This document shows, piece after piece, positions 25,146-34,274 of a stretch of DNA of 64,000 nt. The DNA is taken from NCBI RefSeq assembly GCF_020708045.1, contig NZ_JAJFES010000007.1, positions 1-64,000 of the forward strand. Direction: 5' to 3'. The position numbers and the translations under genes were made by a program. The stretch's first letter is position 1. Each line of letters begins with the position of its first letter. This DNA is from Massilia sp. IC2-278. GTDB taxonomy: Bacteria; Pseudomonadota; Gammaproteobacteria; Burkholderiales; Burkholderiaceae_D. The notes under the pieces were generated by a model. It searched no databases. It saw only the letters and a program-made list of their open reading frames with translations, and was not told the DNA's origin.

Positions 25146-26384
25146 TCAGGCAGCCGCTGGAGGCTCGGCCAGTACCTGGTCCAGCAGCTCGATCCAGTGC
25201 GACACCGGTGTACCGGTGCCAGCCTGCAGGTGGCTCACGCAGCCGACATTCGCCGAGACGATTTCAGGCGCCCCGGTCGCCTCCAGGTTGGCCAGCTTGC
25301 GGCTCCTGAGCTCGTGCGCGATCTCGGGATGCAGCACCGAATAGGTGCCGGCCGAGCCGCAGCACAGGTGGCTGTCGGCGCACAGCACCACGTCGATGCC
25401 GGCGGCGCGCAGCACGCTTTCGACCTTGCCGCGGATCTGCTGGCCGTGCTGCAGCGTGCAGGGCGGATGGAAGGCCACGCGCCGGCCGCCCTCCTGTTCC
25501 ACCTGCAGCGCCAGCTGGGCTTCGAACTGGGGCAGGATCTCGGACAGGTCGCGCGTCAGCAGCGAGATGCGCGCCGCTTTCGCCGCATAGGCCGGATCGT
25601 GGGCCAGCAGGTGGCCGTATTCCTTGACCGTCACGCCGCAGCCCGAGGCCGTCATCACGATCGCCTCCACCTGCTCGACGTAGGGCCACCAGGCGTCGAT
25701 ATTCCTGCGCATGTCGTCCAGCCCGCCGGCCTGGTCGTTCATGTGGTAGCGCACCGCGCCGCAGCAGCCGGCCCTGGGCGCCGCCAGCAGCTGCACGCCG
25801 ACGGCGTCGAGCACGCGCGCGGCGGCGGCGTTGATGTTCGGCGCCATGGCCGGCTGCACGCAGCCGTCGAGCACCAGCATCTTGCGCGCATGGCTGCGCG
25901 TGGGCCAGCGCCCGGCCGCGGGCGCCGGCTGCAGCTTGTCCTGCAGATGTTTCGGCAGCAGCGGCCGCGCCAGCGACCCGGTACGGTGCGCCAGCTTGAA
26001 CACGCTTGTCCGCGGCAGGAATTCCTTCAGGGTGTTGCGCTTGATGCGGTTACCCAGGGTGCGCGGCACGCGTTCTTCCACCACGCGGCGGCCGATGTCG
26101 ACCAGGCGCCCGTATTTCACGCCCGACGGACAGGTCGATTCGCAGTTGCGGCAGGTGAGGCAGCGGTCCAGGTGCAGCTGGGTCTTGCGCGTCGGCTCCG
26201 CCCCTTCCAGCACCTGCTTGATGAGATAGATGCGCCCGCGCGGGCCATCGAGTTCGTCGCCCAGCAGCTGGTAAGTGGGGCAAGTGGCGGTGCAGAAGCC
26301 GCAGTGCACGCAGGCGCGCAGGATGGCTTCGGCCTCGTCGCCGTCCGGCGTGCCCTTGATGAAATCGGCGAGATTGGTTTGCAT
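25146..26384 (-). CDS. glcF: Glycolate oxidase iron-sulfur subunit
   Basis: 412 residues with two 4Fe-4S ferredoxin motifs near the N-terminus (CVHCGFCTATCPTY and CLTCRNCESTCPSG) and two cysteine-rich CCG domains later (RAGCCGAVRYH, LCCGSAGTYSVLHP). GlcF passes electrons from the GlcD/GlcE flavin centres to the quinone pool. It starts three bases after the glcE stop. It is the last gene of glcD-glcE-glcF, the usual order. The motifs are complete. Confidence 0.96.
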   Translation of the reverse strand: MQTNLADFIKGTPDGDEAEAILRACVHCGFCTATCPTYQLLGDELDGPRGRIYLIKQVLEGAEPTRKTQLHLDRCLTCRNCESTCPSGVKYGRLVDIGRRVVEERVPRTLGNRIKRNTLKEFLPRTSVFKLAHRTGSLARPLLPKHLQDKLQPAPAAGRWPTRSHARKMLVLDGCVQPAMAPNINAAAARVLDAVGVQLLAAPRAGCCGAVRYHMNDQAGGLDDMRRNIDAWWPYVEQVEAIVMTASGCGVTVKEYGHLLAHDPAYAAKAARISLLTRDLSEILPQFEAQLALQVEQEGGRRVAFHPPCTLQHGQQIRGKVESVLRAAGIDVVLCADSHLCCGSAGTYSVLHPEIAHELRSRKLANLEATGAPEIVSANVGCVSHLQAGTGTPVSHWIELLDQVLAEPPAAA

Positions 26385-26387
26385 GGT

Positions 26388-27449
26388 CTAATACATCCGT
26401 CCCGGATTGAAGATGTGCGCGGGGTCGAAGCTGGCCTTCAGGCGCTCGTGAATACGCGCCACGGCCGGCGCCAGCGGCTGGAATACGCCCACGCGCTTGT
26501 CGCCGCCGCGGAACAGGGTCGCGTGGCCGCCGGCGGCTTTCACCGTGGCGCGGATGGCTTCGGCGGCGTCGCTGCCTGCCCGCAGCCAGCGCTGCGCCCC
26601 GCCCCACTCGATCAGCTGCTCGCCCGTCAGCACGACCGCGCCGGTGGTGGACGGCAGCGACAGGCGCCACAGCGCGTCGTTGCCATCGCCATCGCCGACG
26701 CCCGCAAAGAAGGCATGCCGCTGTTCGCGCAGCGATGCCCAGAAGGCCGCGCAGTCCGGCAGCACCTGCCCGCCCAGCGCGCGTACCGCCGCATCCACCG
26801 CCGCCTGGGCGCCCGACAGCCGCAGCGCCAGCACGCCGGCATGCCAGCAACTGGCGGACACCGGCAGCGGCTGGCCGCCCCATTCGTTCAGTTTGCGAAT
26901 CGCCTCGATCTCGTTCATCTCGAAGCGCAGCGTGGTCTCGGCAAAGGGACACGGCAGCACCTTCACCGAAGCCTGTGTGATCAGCCCCAGCGTGCCGAGC
27001 GACCCGGCGAGCAGGCGCGAGACGTCGTAGCCGGCCACGTTCTTCATCACCTGGCCGCCGAAGCGCAGCAGCTCGCCCTGCCCGTCCAGCAGCTCGGCGC
27101 CGAGCACGAAGTCGCGCAGGGCGCCGCTGTTGGCGCGGCGCGGGCCGGACAGGCCCGCAGCGATCGCGCCGCCAAAGGTCGCATTGTCGCCAAAGTGCGG
27201 CGGCTCAAAGGCAAGCATCTGGTTCTGCTCGGCCAGCACGGCCTCGATCTCGGCGAGCGGCGTGCCGCAGCGCGCCGTGATCACCAGTTCGGTCGGCTCG
27301 TAGTCGACGATGCCGGTGTGCCCGCGCGTGTCGAGGATCTCGCCTTCGAATGACTGGCCGTACCAGTCCTTGGTGCCGCCGCCGCGGATGCGCAGTGTGG
27401 TGCCGCTTGCCGCAGCCGCGCGCACCTGTTCCCTGAATGTCTCGATCAT
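26388..27449 (-). CDS. glcE: Glycolate oxidase FAD-binding subunit GlcE
   Basis: 353 residues of the FAD_binding_4 (PCMH) fold: LRIRGGGTKDWYG, the FGGAIAAGLSGPRRANSGALRDFVLG flavin region and QVMKNVAGYDVSRLLAGSLGTLGLIT. It is required with GlcD and GlcF for glycolate oxidation to glyoxylate. The gene starts 10 bases after the glcD stop and ends 3 bases before glcF, so one operon is clear. The C-terminus ends in FNPGRMY, typical for the subunit. Confidence 0.95.
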   Translation of the reverse strand: MIETFREQVRAAAASGTTLRIRGGGTKDWYGQSFEGEILDTRGHTGIVDYEPTELVITARCGTPLAEIEAVLAEQNQMLAFEPPHFGDNATFGGAIAAGLSGPRRANSGALRDFVLGAELLDGQGELLRFGGQVMKNVAGYDVSRLLAGSLGTLGLITQASVKVLPCPFAETTLRFEMNEIEAIRKLNEWGGQPLPVSASCWHAGVLALRLSGAQAAVDAAVRALGGQVLPDCAAFWASLREQRHAFFAGVGDGDGNDALWRLSLPSTTGAVVLTGEQLIEWGGAQRWLRAGSDAAEAIRATVKAAGGHATLFRGGDKRVGVFQPLAPAVARIHERLKASFDPAHIFNPGRMY

Positions 27450-27459
27450 CTGTGTGTTC

Positions 27460-28953
27460 TTAAAAGCGCGGCAAGTCGGGGAAAGGCAGCACGCCGCCGC
27501 TCACGCGCATCTTGCCGAATTCGGCGCAGCGGTGCGGTGTGGGGATGGCCTTGTCGGGATTGAGCAGCATGGGCGCGTCAAACGCGCGTTTCACCGCGAA
27601 GAAGGCATCGAGTTCGAGCCGCCCGAACTGCACGCACATCGAATTGATCTTCTCCATGCCGACCCCGTGTTCACCGGTGATCGTGCCGCCGACTTCCACG
27701 CACAGCGCCAGGATCGCGGCGCCAAAGGCTTCGGCACGTTCGAATTCGCCCGGCTTGTTCGCATCGAACAAAATCAGCGGGTGCAGGTTGCCGTCGCCGG
27801 CATGGAACACGTTGGCGCAGCGCAGGCCGAAGGTCGTTTCCATGCCCTCGATCCCGGTCAGCACCTGGGCCAGGTTCTTGCGCGGGATGGTGCCGTCCAT
27901 GCAGTAGTAATCCGGCGAGATGCGCCCCGCCGCCGGAAAGGCGTTCTTGCGCCCAGACCAGAAGCGCATGCGCTCGGCCTCGCTTTGCGACACCGCGATG
28001 GCGCTGGCGCCGGCCGCCTGCAGCACCGCCGTCATGCGCTCGATTTCCTCGGCCACCTCCAGCGGCGTGCCGTCGGCCTCGCACAGCAGGATGGCGGCGG
28101 CGTCGGTGTCGTAGCCGGCGCGCACGAACGGTTCGACCATGCGCGAAGAGGTGCGGTCCATCATCTCCAGCCCGGCCGGGATGATGCCGGCCGCGATCAC
28201 GCTGGCGACCGCGTTGCCGCCGGTGACCACGTCGTCAAAACTGGCCATGATGACTTGCGCCGCGGCGGGCTTCGGCACCAGCTTCACCGTTACTTCCAGC
28301 ACGATGCCGAGCATGCCTTCGGAGCCGATGAAGACGGCCAGCAGATCCAGGCCCGGCGCATCGAGCGCTTCGCCGCCGAGCTCGATGACATCGCCGTCGA
28401 TGGTGGCCACGCGCACGCGCAGCACGTTGTGCACGGTGAGGCCGTACTTCAGGCAGTGCACGCCGCCCGAATTTTCCGCCACGTTGCCGCCGATGGTGCA
28501 GGCGATTTGCGAGGACGGGTCGGGCGCGTAGTACAAGCCGTATTGCGCCGCCGCCTCCGAAATGGCGAGGTTGCGCACGCCCGGCTGGACGATGGCGGTA
28601 CGCGCATAGGCATCGACCTTGACGATGCGGTTCAGGCGCGCGGTGGAGACGACCACGCCGTCATGGATCGGCAGCGCCCCGCCCGACAAACCGGTGCCGG
28701 CGCCGCGCGGCACGATCGGCACCTTCAATTCACGGCAGACGGCGAGGATGGCCAGCACCTCGGCCTCGTTCGCTGGCAGCGTGACGATCATCGGCAGCTG
28801 GCGGTAGGCGGCCAGGCCGTCGCATTCGTAGGGGCGCGTGTCTTCGGGATCGTGCAGGACCGCGCGTTCCGGCAGCCTGGCGCGCAGGGCTGCGGCGACC
28901 TGCTCGCGACGTTCCGGTGGGGCGACAAGAGGGGCTTGGAGAGGGGCGGACAT
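27460..28953 (-). CDS. glcD: Glycolate oxidase catalytic subunit GlcD
   Basis: 497 residues with an N-terminal FAD_binding_4 domain (VPRGAGTGLSGGALP, IGGNVAENSGG) and a C-terminal FAD-linked oxidase domain (FHAGDGNLHPLILFD, GTITGEHGVGMEKI). It oxidises glycolate (and often D-lactate) using FAD and hands electrons to GlcE/GlcF. It is the first gene of the minus-strand operon. The regulator glcC and malate synthase glcB are not here. It is divergent from the corrinoid adenosyltransferase gene across a 74-base gap. Confidence 0.96.
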   Translation of the reverse strand: MSAPLQAPLVAPPERREQVAAALRARLPERAVLHDPEDTRPYECDGLAAYRQLPMIVTLPANEAEVLAILAVCRELKVPIVPRGAGTGLSGGALPIHDGVVVSTARLNRIVKVDAYARTAIVQPGVRNLAISEAAAQYGLYYAPDPSSQIACTIGGNVAENSGGVHCLKYGLTVHNVLRVRVATIDGDVIELGGEALDAPGLDLLAVFIGSEGMLGIVLEVTVKLVPKPAAAQVIMASFDDVVTGGNAVASVIAAGIIPAGLEMMDRTSSRMVEPFVRAGYDTDAAAILLCEADGTPLEVAEEIERMTAVLQAAGASAIAVSQSEAERMRFWSGRKNAFPAAGRISPDYYCMDGTIPRKNLAQVLTGIEGMETTFGLRCANVFHAGDGNLHPLILFDANKPGEFERAEAFGAAILALCVEVGGTITGEHGVGMEKINSMCVQFGRLELDAFFAVKRAFDAPMLLNPDKAIPTPHRCAEFGKMRVSGGVLPFPDLPRF

Positions 28954-29027
28954 GCTGAGATTGTAAGCACAATCACATCGTTTTGTCGTATCCTCGGGCT
29001 ATCTTTTTTTATGGTCTGGACATAATC

Positions 29028-29582
29028 ATGGGCAATCGACTTTCTAAAATCGCCACACGCACCGGCGACGACGGCAGCACCGGCCTCGGCGACGGCAGCC
29101 GTACCGGCAAGGACAGCGCACGCATTCACGCGCTGGGCGAAGTCGACGAACTCAATTCCTTCGTCGGCCTGCTGCTGTGCGAAGACATGCCGGCGGACAC
29201 GCGCGAAGAACTGGTCTCGATCCAGCACGATCTGTTCGACCTGGGCGGCGAGCTGTGCATTCCCGGCTACCAGATGATCAAGGACGAACACGTGGCGCGC
29301 CTAGACGGTCTGCTGGAAAAATACAATGCCGACCTGCCGATCCTGAAGGAGTTCATCCTGCCGGCCGGCTCGCGCGCGGCCTCGACCGCCCACGTCTGCC
29401 GCACCGTGTGCCGCCGCGCCGAACGCGCCATCGTCGCGCTGTCGAAAGAGGACACGATCAATCCGCAGCCGCGTCAATACGTGAACCGTTTATCCGATTT
29501 GATGTTCGTGCTGGCGCGCGTGCTGAACCGCTTTGCCGGCGGCAGCGACGTGCTGTGGAACCACGAGCGCAAGCGCGGCTGA
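29028..29582 (+). CDS. PduO-type cob(I)alamin adenosyltransferase
   Basis: 184 residues. The N-terminal ATP-binding motif TRTGDDGSTGLGDGSR, the central LGEVDELNSFVGLL and the C-terminal RRAERAIVALS...YVNRLSDLMFVLARVLN are diagnostic of PduO-type enzymes. It adenosylates cob(I)alamin to make coenzyme B12, and in organisms without de novo synthesis serves salvage. ATG 29028 was chosen as the family start. The rhomboid gene follows 13 bases later on the same strand. Confidence 0.94.
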   Translation: MGNRLSKIATRTGDDGSTGLGDGSRTGKDSARIHALGEVDELNSFVGLLLCEDMPADTREELVSIQHDLFDLGGELCIPGYQMIKDEHVARLDGLLEKYNADLPILKEFILPAGSRAASTAHVCRTVCRRAERAIVALSKEDTINPQPRQYVNRLSDLMFVLARVLNRFAGGSDVLWNHERKRG

Positions 29583-29595
29583 TCAAGGGATTTGC

Positions 29596-30633
29596 ATGGC
29601 GGGCGAGCACGTCTTCAAACTGCGTTTCTACATGGCCGGTGCAAACTGGCCGACCAATCCTTTCCAGTACCGGGGCAAGGGCACGATCGAGATCGGCCAG
29701 GACTTCGTGATCCTGCGCGGCAGCCGGCATCGCTCGTTCCGCATGCCGCTGCGCGAGGAACAGCGCCTGCGCATGGTCGACATCGTGGACGTCTATGCCA
29801 GCGGCAGCGACGTCACCTTCACGCTGCTCGGCGTGAAGGAAGACCTGACGATCGGCTTCAGCGTGGAAGACGCAGCCACCGCCGACCGCATCGTCGCCCT
29901 GCTGCCCACGCGCCAGACACCGGCCCACGCGCAAGCGCACGCCGAGCAGGAGGTCTTCCACGACCGCATCGATTACTGGAGCCCGTCCACGCCGGTGATC
30001 TGGGGGCTGCTGGTGGCGAACATCGGCATCTTCGTGCTGATGTGGCTGGCCCGCCAGCGCTACCAGACCTTCCTCGACGGGCCGCTGCGCCAGCTGTTCG
30101 CATTGCATCCCGATGTCTCGGCGCTGCTGCACTCCCAGCAGCTGGTCGAATGGGGCTCGAATTACGGCCCGCGGACCCTGAAAGGCGAATGGTGGCGCCT
30201 GTTCACCTCGATGTTCCTGCACGGGAGCATCTGGCACATCGGCTTCAACATGCTGGCGCTGTGGCAGGTGGGGCAAGTCACCGAACGCATCTTCGGCAGC
30301 GCGCGCTTCGCCGGGCTGTACGTCCTGGCCGGCCTGTCGGGCAGCCTGGCCAGCGTGCTGTGGAATCCGCATGTGAACAGCGTCGGCGCATCCGGCGCGA
30401 TCTTCGGCATCATCGGCGGTTTGCTCGCCTTTTTGGGACGCAAGGACAGCGGCGTGCCACCCACGGTGGTGGCCGACCTGCGCGGCTCGATGGTTCCGTT
30501 CCTGCTGTTCAGTCTGTGGATGGGCTTCATTTATCCGCACACCGACAACGCGGCGCATATCGGCGGTTTGATCGGCGGCTGGCTGGCGGGGCATTTGCTG
30601 GCACGGTCGATTCACTTGCCGGAGCGCGCATAA
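29596..30633 (+). CDS. Rhomboid intramembrane serine protease with N-terminal soluble domain
   Basis: 345 residues. Residues 1 to about 115 form a soluble beta-rich domain (YRGKGTIEIGQDFVILRGSRH, VTFTLLGVKEDLTIGF) resembling a PH/GRAM-like fold. The rest is a rhomboid core of six or seven helices: the HGSIWHIGFNML motif, the catalytic serine in VGASGAIFGIIGG and the catalytic histidine in AAHIGGLIGGWLAG. Rhomboids cut transmembrane helices of substrate proteins. The cytoplasmic add-on may recruit substrate or lipid (inference). It probably shares an operon with the PduO-type gene 13 bases upstream. Confidence 0.88.
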   Translation: MAGEHVFKLRFYMAGANWPTNPFQYRGKGTIEIGQDFVILRGSRHRSFRMPLREEQRLRMVDIVDVYASGSDVTFTLLGVKEDLTIGFSVEDAATADRIVALLPTRQTPAHAQAHAEQEVFHDRIDYWSPSTPVIWGLLVANIGIFVLMWLARQRYQTFLDGPLRQLFALHPDVSALLHSQQLVEWGSNYGPRTLKGEWWRLFTSMFLHGSIWHIGFNMLALWQVGQVTERIFGSARFAGLYVLAGLSGSLASVLWNPHVNSVGASGAIFGIIGGLLAFLGRKDSGVPPTVVADLRGSMVPFLLFSLWMGFIYPHTDNAAHIGGLIGGWLAGHLLARSIHLPERA

Positions 30634-30706
30634 GGATGGCGGACCAGACTTCTACATTGCTCTGACGGCGGCAGGGTCGTACGCTGAGCCTTACCAATCG
30701 TCTGCT

Positions 30707-30725
30707 ATCGGCCAGAAGCGGACAT
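30707..30725 (+). repeat. Island repeat, half-element ATCGGCCAGAAGCGGACAT
   Basis: First of four copies of the ATCGGCCAGAAGCGG core in this island (also 31288, 34275 and, diverged, 34673). It is preceded by a TACGCTGA stretch that recurs upstream of the 34275 copy and, slightly changed, of the 31288 copy. It marks the left edge of the low-GC accessory region. Confidence 0.65.
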
Positions 30726-30760
30726 TGCATTGGCTGCATCACTCATGAATTCATCGACTT

Positions 30761-31177
30761 ATGGCTAACACTAATTGGCGCGTGACTGAACTCAAGCATT
30801 ACGCAAACGATATCAATTGGCTGACGGCTGACGAGGCTTTTCGCGCAAATTCGCTAGCAACGTTGTACGCCGCTAAGACTCATTTGGGCCTGGATACCTC
30901 GACTGTCGCTGAGATCAAGCGGATTATCTTTGGAGACGACGTGCCGGCGGCGAGGGAATGGCTGGGAGCGCACGTGAACGCTGCAGACCAACTGGTCGTG
31001 GTGTTCGACGAAACAAATTGCTTTCGCTGCGACGCTGAATTCTTTCTAAAAAATTGGCAGGACGTTTTTGTGCCCTCACGCGATGACGCAGTAATCTACT
31101 CGACCGTGAGCCCGCTCGTCGTGTTTTTGTGTCATGAGAATGAGTTTGAAACGGGTCAACGGATTGTGTACGGTTGA
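30761..31177 (+). CDS. Hypothetical protein, 138 aa (accessory island)
   Basis: Soluble protein with no signal peptide or helix. It begins MANTNWRVTELKHYAND and contains the segments DQLVVVFDETNCFRCDAEFF and NWQDVFVPSRDDAVIYS. Base composition is clearly poorer in GC than the core genes on either side. No strong ribosome site precedes the ATG. The layout is reminiscent of small immunity or adaptor proteins, but no family is recognised and that comparison is only impressionistic. It is flanked by copies of the island repeat. Confidence 0.6.
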   Translation: MANTNWRVTELKHYANDINWLTADEAFRANSLATLYAAKTHLGLDTSTVAEIKRIIFGDDVPAAREWLGAHVNAADQLVVVFDETNCFRCDAEFFLKNWQDVFVPSRDDAVIYSTVSPLVVFLCHENEFETGQRIVYG

Positions 31178-31200
31178 GCGTCGTTGTCGTGGCCACGCGC

Positions 31201-31304
31201 GTCCGCTTTGGGTCGGTTGCGGTCCTCGGTAATGGTTTGCTTTTTTTTCTGCTTTGGCAGCGTGCTATGCTGAATTCAACGGCCGCAATCGGCCAGAAGC
31301 GGGC
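31201..31304. repeat. Complete palindromic island element
   Basis: The left end is GTCCGCTTTGGGTCGGTTG (31201-31219) and the right end ATCGGCCAGAAGCGGGC (31288-31304). GTCCGCTT and AAGCGG(A/G)C are inverse complements, so the roughly 104-bp unit has terminal inverted repeats like a small non-autonomous mobile element. It lies in the gap before the secreted protein gene at 31381. Confidence 0.65.
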
Positions 31305-31380
31305 GCTAATCTGCTGCACGAAAAAGCTATTTGGCGGAGGCGAAGCACTGCATTGACAACATTTATTTGAGGAGGTATTG

Positions 31381-31896
31381 ATGCGATCAATCAGTGTGGC
31401 GGCAGTTTTTCTGCTCTCACTTCTTAATGCGGGCGCTGCGCTTGCCCAGAAGACGATCCTGCTCGGTACAATCGACAAACTAGAGTTCGTAAAGGAAGGC
31501 ACGGAATATTGCCCCGTAACCTGCCCGAATCTCGTCGAGATCAAGGAAGATGGCACTAGGCGAATATGCTTATCGCGCCATGGGGATTGTCAACTCGTCA
31601 GCCTACGGGTGATCGAGGTCCTGGCGGGCACCTCCCCCGGCCCTACCGTCGTAGGCAAGTCAAAGCTGGGCGAATTCGGCCGACCGACGATACCGATGGA
31701 AACGCGGCAGGTTGTCGCGGAAATCGACGAGCAGGGATATGCGAGCTATATCGGTGCGACCTATTCCAACGATGGCGTCTTGTTGCAACCGAAGTCCTGG
31801 GCCAAGGTCGATGGAATCGACCTGGTACCAATGAAAAATGAACACGGGGTAGTACCGTTAGAACTATTACGTCAGCGCTTGCGCGAGAAACGCTAG
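31381..31896 (+). CDS. Secreted hypothetical protein, 171 aa (accessory island)
   Basis: A clear signal peptide (ISVAAVFLLSLLNAGAALAQ) precedes a mature part that starts KTILLGTIDKLEFVKEG and holds three or four cysteines (EYCPVTCPN, ICLSRHGDC) that could form disulfides in the periplasm. The end is basic (LLRQRLREKR). An excellent ribosome site (AGGAGGT, 4 bases before the ATG) marks the start. Composition is less GC-rich than the core genome. The function is unknown. Confidence 0.68.
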   Translation: MRSISVAAVFLLSLLNAGAALAQKTILLGTIDKLEFVKEGTEYCPVTCPNLVEIKEDGTRRICLSRHGDCQLVSLRVIEVLAGTSPGPTVVGKSKLGEFGRPTIPMETRQVVAEIDEQGYASYIGATYSNDGVLLQPKSWAKVDGIDLVPMKNEHGVVPLELLRQRLREKR

Positions 31897-31950
31897 CGCC
31901 GCCTTTTCTTGATTAAATTGGAAGTACGCTTCGCAACGCTAGCCGGGGAT

Positions 31951-33207
31951 CTAAGATGCAGCCGCGTCGACAGGGACGTCGAAAACGAGGACGGTCATCA
32001 AAAACTCGCGGTTGCGGTCGCCATTCTGATGAAAAATATAGCGGTAGCCGGAGGAGTGGGGCCAATTGACGACGCGTTTTAAATTGGGGTGCAACTCGCA
32101 TACATCCTTGACTCCTTCCAGCACCGTCGACGTCGCTGTACCGCGATTAAACACCAAGATAGCGGTTTTGCTGTCCCGCCATGCCGTATAGCCGAGCAGT
32201 TGATCGATTGCCTCGCGAAATTTTTTCGGCCCCTTCCAAAATTTGCATTCAGCGATAAATGCATTTCGAGCACCTTCGCGAAGGAGGATGTCGGTCTTGC
32301 CATTCAGATTGAACGTTTCTCCTGTTGCCCTGCCCTCGAACTGTCCGTTAAGTTGGACCAGGAAATGCTGGCGTAGTGCCTCTTCGTCCATGGTGCTAAA
32401 TGCACTCGGACTACGTTCCATCACCAAGGTCATCTGCTGGATGACATTTAGGGCGTGCTCGTACTGGTCCATGGCCCAAGTAGGCTCTGGCTCAAACGGT
32501 GCAGCAGTGGCGACAGGCAAGGTCGGTAATGCTTTTTTACGCACCGTTGGGATCGTGTAAGTCGTCGGCGCGTCGGCCCGAGTACGTACCGGTATTCCCA
32601 AGTTTGTCAGGCGCTGGGTATTGGCGAGCAGACGACGCCGGCGCTCGCTAATCGCAGTGTCGGCCGCACCTTGGAGACGCGCGTTGTGGGCAAAGATTTG
32701 GGTTGCCTGCCAATTGAGATACTGCTCAATTTCAGCAATAGTCGCATCGAGATCGTTCTTGATGTCGCGAGTGACGTCGTCCGCGATGTCATAGGTAAAA
32801 ATTATTTCTTGACCGGTGACCTCTGCGATCGGTGACCTGGCCGTGTATGTGCTGGGCTGCGCCTTTAGCAAGGGTGCCTCGCCTGTGAACGGCAAGTGCA
32901 CGACAATCTTCTGCCCGGGACGATAGAAGGGGCGATTGCGGTCCTCGATCCACCGGTTATGGTCCTGGCTGACGTCAACTTGAGTTTCTGTTGCTTCAAC
33001 CGACATCTGGTCGCGTTGCAGTTTCACTTGCTCGACGCTGAACTTTTCGACAAGATAAGCGATCAGGTCGTCATGGGCGGTATTGAGAAAATGCTCTGCT
33101 GGGATGCTGTCGACGGTAGTGCACAGTTCGTGCAGAGTGGTATCGAGCTGACGCTGAAGGTCGGTATCTGCAAAAAGATGGTTGTATCGATTGCCGGATC
33201 TGCGCAT
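31951..33207 (-). CDS. Putative PD-(D/E)XK-fold nuclease, function unknown
   Basis: 418 residues. The N-terminal two thirds is unclassified and partly helical (DLDATIAEIEQYLNWQATQ...ISERRRRLL). The C-terminal third contains an Asp in NGKTDILL, an Glu-x-Lys in FIAECKFWKG and a following QLLGYTAWRDSK, which together match the D...ExK...Q core of restriction-like nucleases and Mrr/resolvase-type domains. This suggests a DNA-acting enzyme, possibly a defence protein. No methyltransferase, helicase or other defence partner is adjacent. The gene is in the low-GC island, on the strand opposite its neighbours. The nuclease fold is inferred from motifs only. Confidence 0.6.
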   Translation of the reverse strand: MRRSGNRYNHLFADTDLQRQLDTTLHELCTTVDSIPAEHFLNTAHDDLIAYLVEKFSVEQVKLQRDQMSVEATETQVDVSQDHNRWIEDRNRPFYRPGQKIVVHLPFTGEAPLLKAQPSTYTARSPIAEVTGQEIIFTYDIADDVTRDIKNDLDATIAEIEQYLNWQATQIFAHNARLQGAADTAISERRRRLLANTQRLTNLGIPVRTRADAPTTYTIPTVRKKALPTLPVATAAPFEPEPTWAMDQYEHALNVIQQMTLVMERSPSAFSTMDEEALRQHFLVQLNGQFEGRATGETFNLNGKTDILLREGARNAFIAECKFWKGPKKFREAIDQLLGYTAWRDSKTAILVFNRGTATSTVLEGVKDVCELHPNLKRVVNWPHSSGYRYIFHQNGDRNREFLMTVLVFDVPVDAAAS

Positions 33208-33560
33208 CAATCACTCACGAAAGTAGGGTCGAAAATAACGGTGCTGTTTGCCGATTCTAGCACTTCATACTTGTAGCTCTGCAATCACTAAGCTGGAACT
33301 GCGGCTTAACTTTGGCGTCCACAATTGTGGCGGATGCGTGCAAGTTGCTGAATGCAAGGTTTGACGAGCCTAACCGGACACATGAACGTCCGCTTCAGGT
33401 CGAATCTCGCCACTCGCGTTGCCCATGACATCTTCTCGTCGATAAGCTGATATCGTTTTGCGACAGGCAAGACCTCCCGAAATTGATCTTTTGTCTGGAG
33501 TAACCTGAAGGCTAACGTCAATAAGCTATTACTTTCCTCGGCCTTCTACATACCTTCACC
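33208..33560. other. Island gap with a repeat half-element
   Basis: 353 bases between divergent genes. GTCCGCTTCAGGTCGAATC (33389-33407) is a left-end copy of the island element without a recognisable right end nearby, so it is a solo or decayed copy. A 71-codon open frame on the minus strand (33306-33521) has no ribosome site or convincing composition and was not called. Promoters of the two flanking genes should lie here. Confidence 0.5.
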
Positions 33561-34232
33561 ATGCGCCACCTTGCCATATTCCTGTTTATCCTCGCCACAT
33601 TGGTCTCATCGAATGTGCATGCCGTTCCAGGTTCGCACTGCGCCAACGATGACTTCCTGCTGCATCGGGATACCCTCAAGATTGCCAAGGTGACCTTGCC
33701 GGTGTTCGCACACTTCTGCTACCGCGACGATAGCGGCGACCACGTGGTATACCTGACCGAAAGCGGCGACCGGCGCTACTATGGTAAAACCTTGTCGACT
33801 AAAATCGGCGCGCACTTGTTCACGATACATGCTGGGCCAACCCTGACGGCCAAGGGCACGGTCAGCGATAGCGCACCGATAGAGATGGCCGGCGTGCAGT
33901 GGTGGACCAAGCTGACCGAGTTAAACGATATCGACGGCGACGGGCTGGTTGATCCGATCCTGGTGTACCGCTTCTACGCTAGTAATGAGGGAAAGATCGT
34001 GAATGATGCTTTCGAAGGGCGGCTGAAGATCATCGCTTTTCACCGCGACACCAAGGCCGCCATCCGGGCAATCACGGGCGACCTCGACCTGCAACGCTCG
34101 ACCACAGCCAGCGCCCCCTACTTCAAACTGCCGCCCGCCCTGCAAATGCACCTGGTGCGCAAGATGAGCCGAATGTATGACGAAGACATGTTTGGCTTCG
34201 ACAATAGTCATGCCTTTAAGCCTTTGAAGTAA
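33561..34232 (+). CDS. Secreted hypothetical protein with Asp-rich DxDGDG motif
   Basis: 223 residues with a signal peptide (HLAIFLFILATLVSSNVHA). The mature part contains the phrase LNDIDGDGLVDPILVYRF, an FG-GAP/EF-hand-like calcium loop (DxDxDG), and four or five cysteine-poor beta-rich segments. It ends in a charged tail. The architecture suggests a periplasmic or surface beta-structured protein; no family function is known to me. It lies in the accessory island, with a repeat copy just downstream (34275). Confidence 0.62.
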   Translation: MRHLAIFLFILATLVSSNVHAVPGSHCANDDFLLHRDTLKIAKVTLPVFAHFCYRDDSGDHVVYLTESGDRRYYGKTLSTKIGAHLFTIHAGPTLTAKGTVSDSAPIEMAGVQWWTKLTELNDIDGDGLVDPILVYRFYASNEGKIVNDAFEGRLKIIAFHRDTKAAIRAITGDLDLQRSTTASAPYFKLPPALQMHLVRKMSRMYDEDMFGFDNSHAFKPLK

Positions 34233-34274
34233 TTTTTAAGTACGCAAGCTGCTACGCTGACGTGAACGGCTAGA

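Noticed and set aside
33306-33521. 71-codon frame on the minus strand in the island gap
   Set aside because: No ribosome site, no recognisable domain, and it spans the solo repeat end at 33389.
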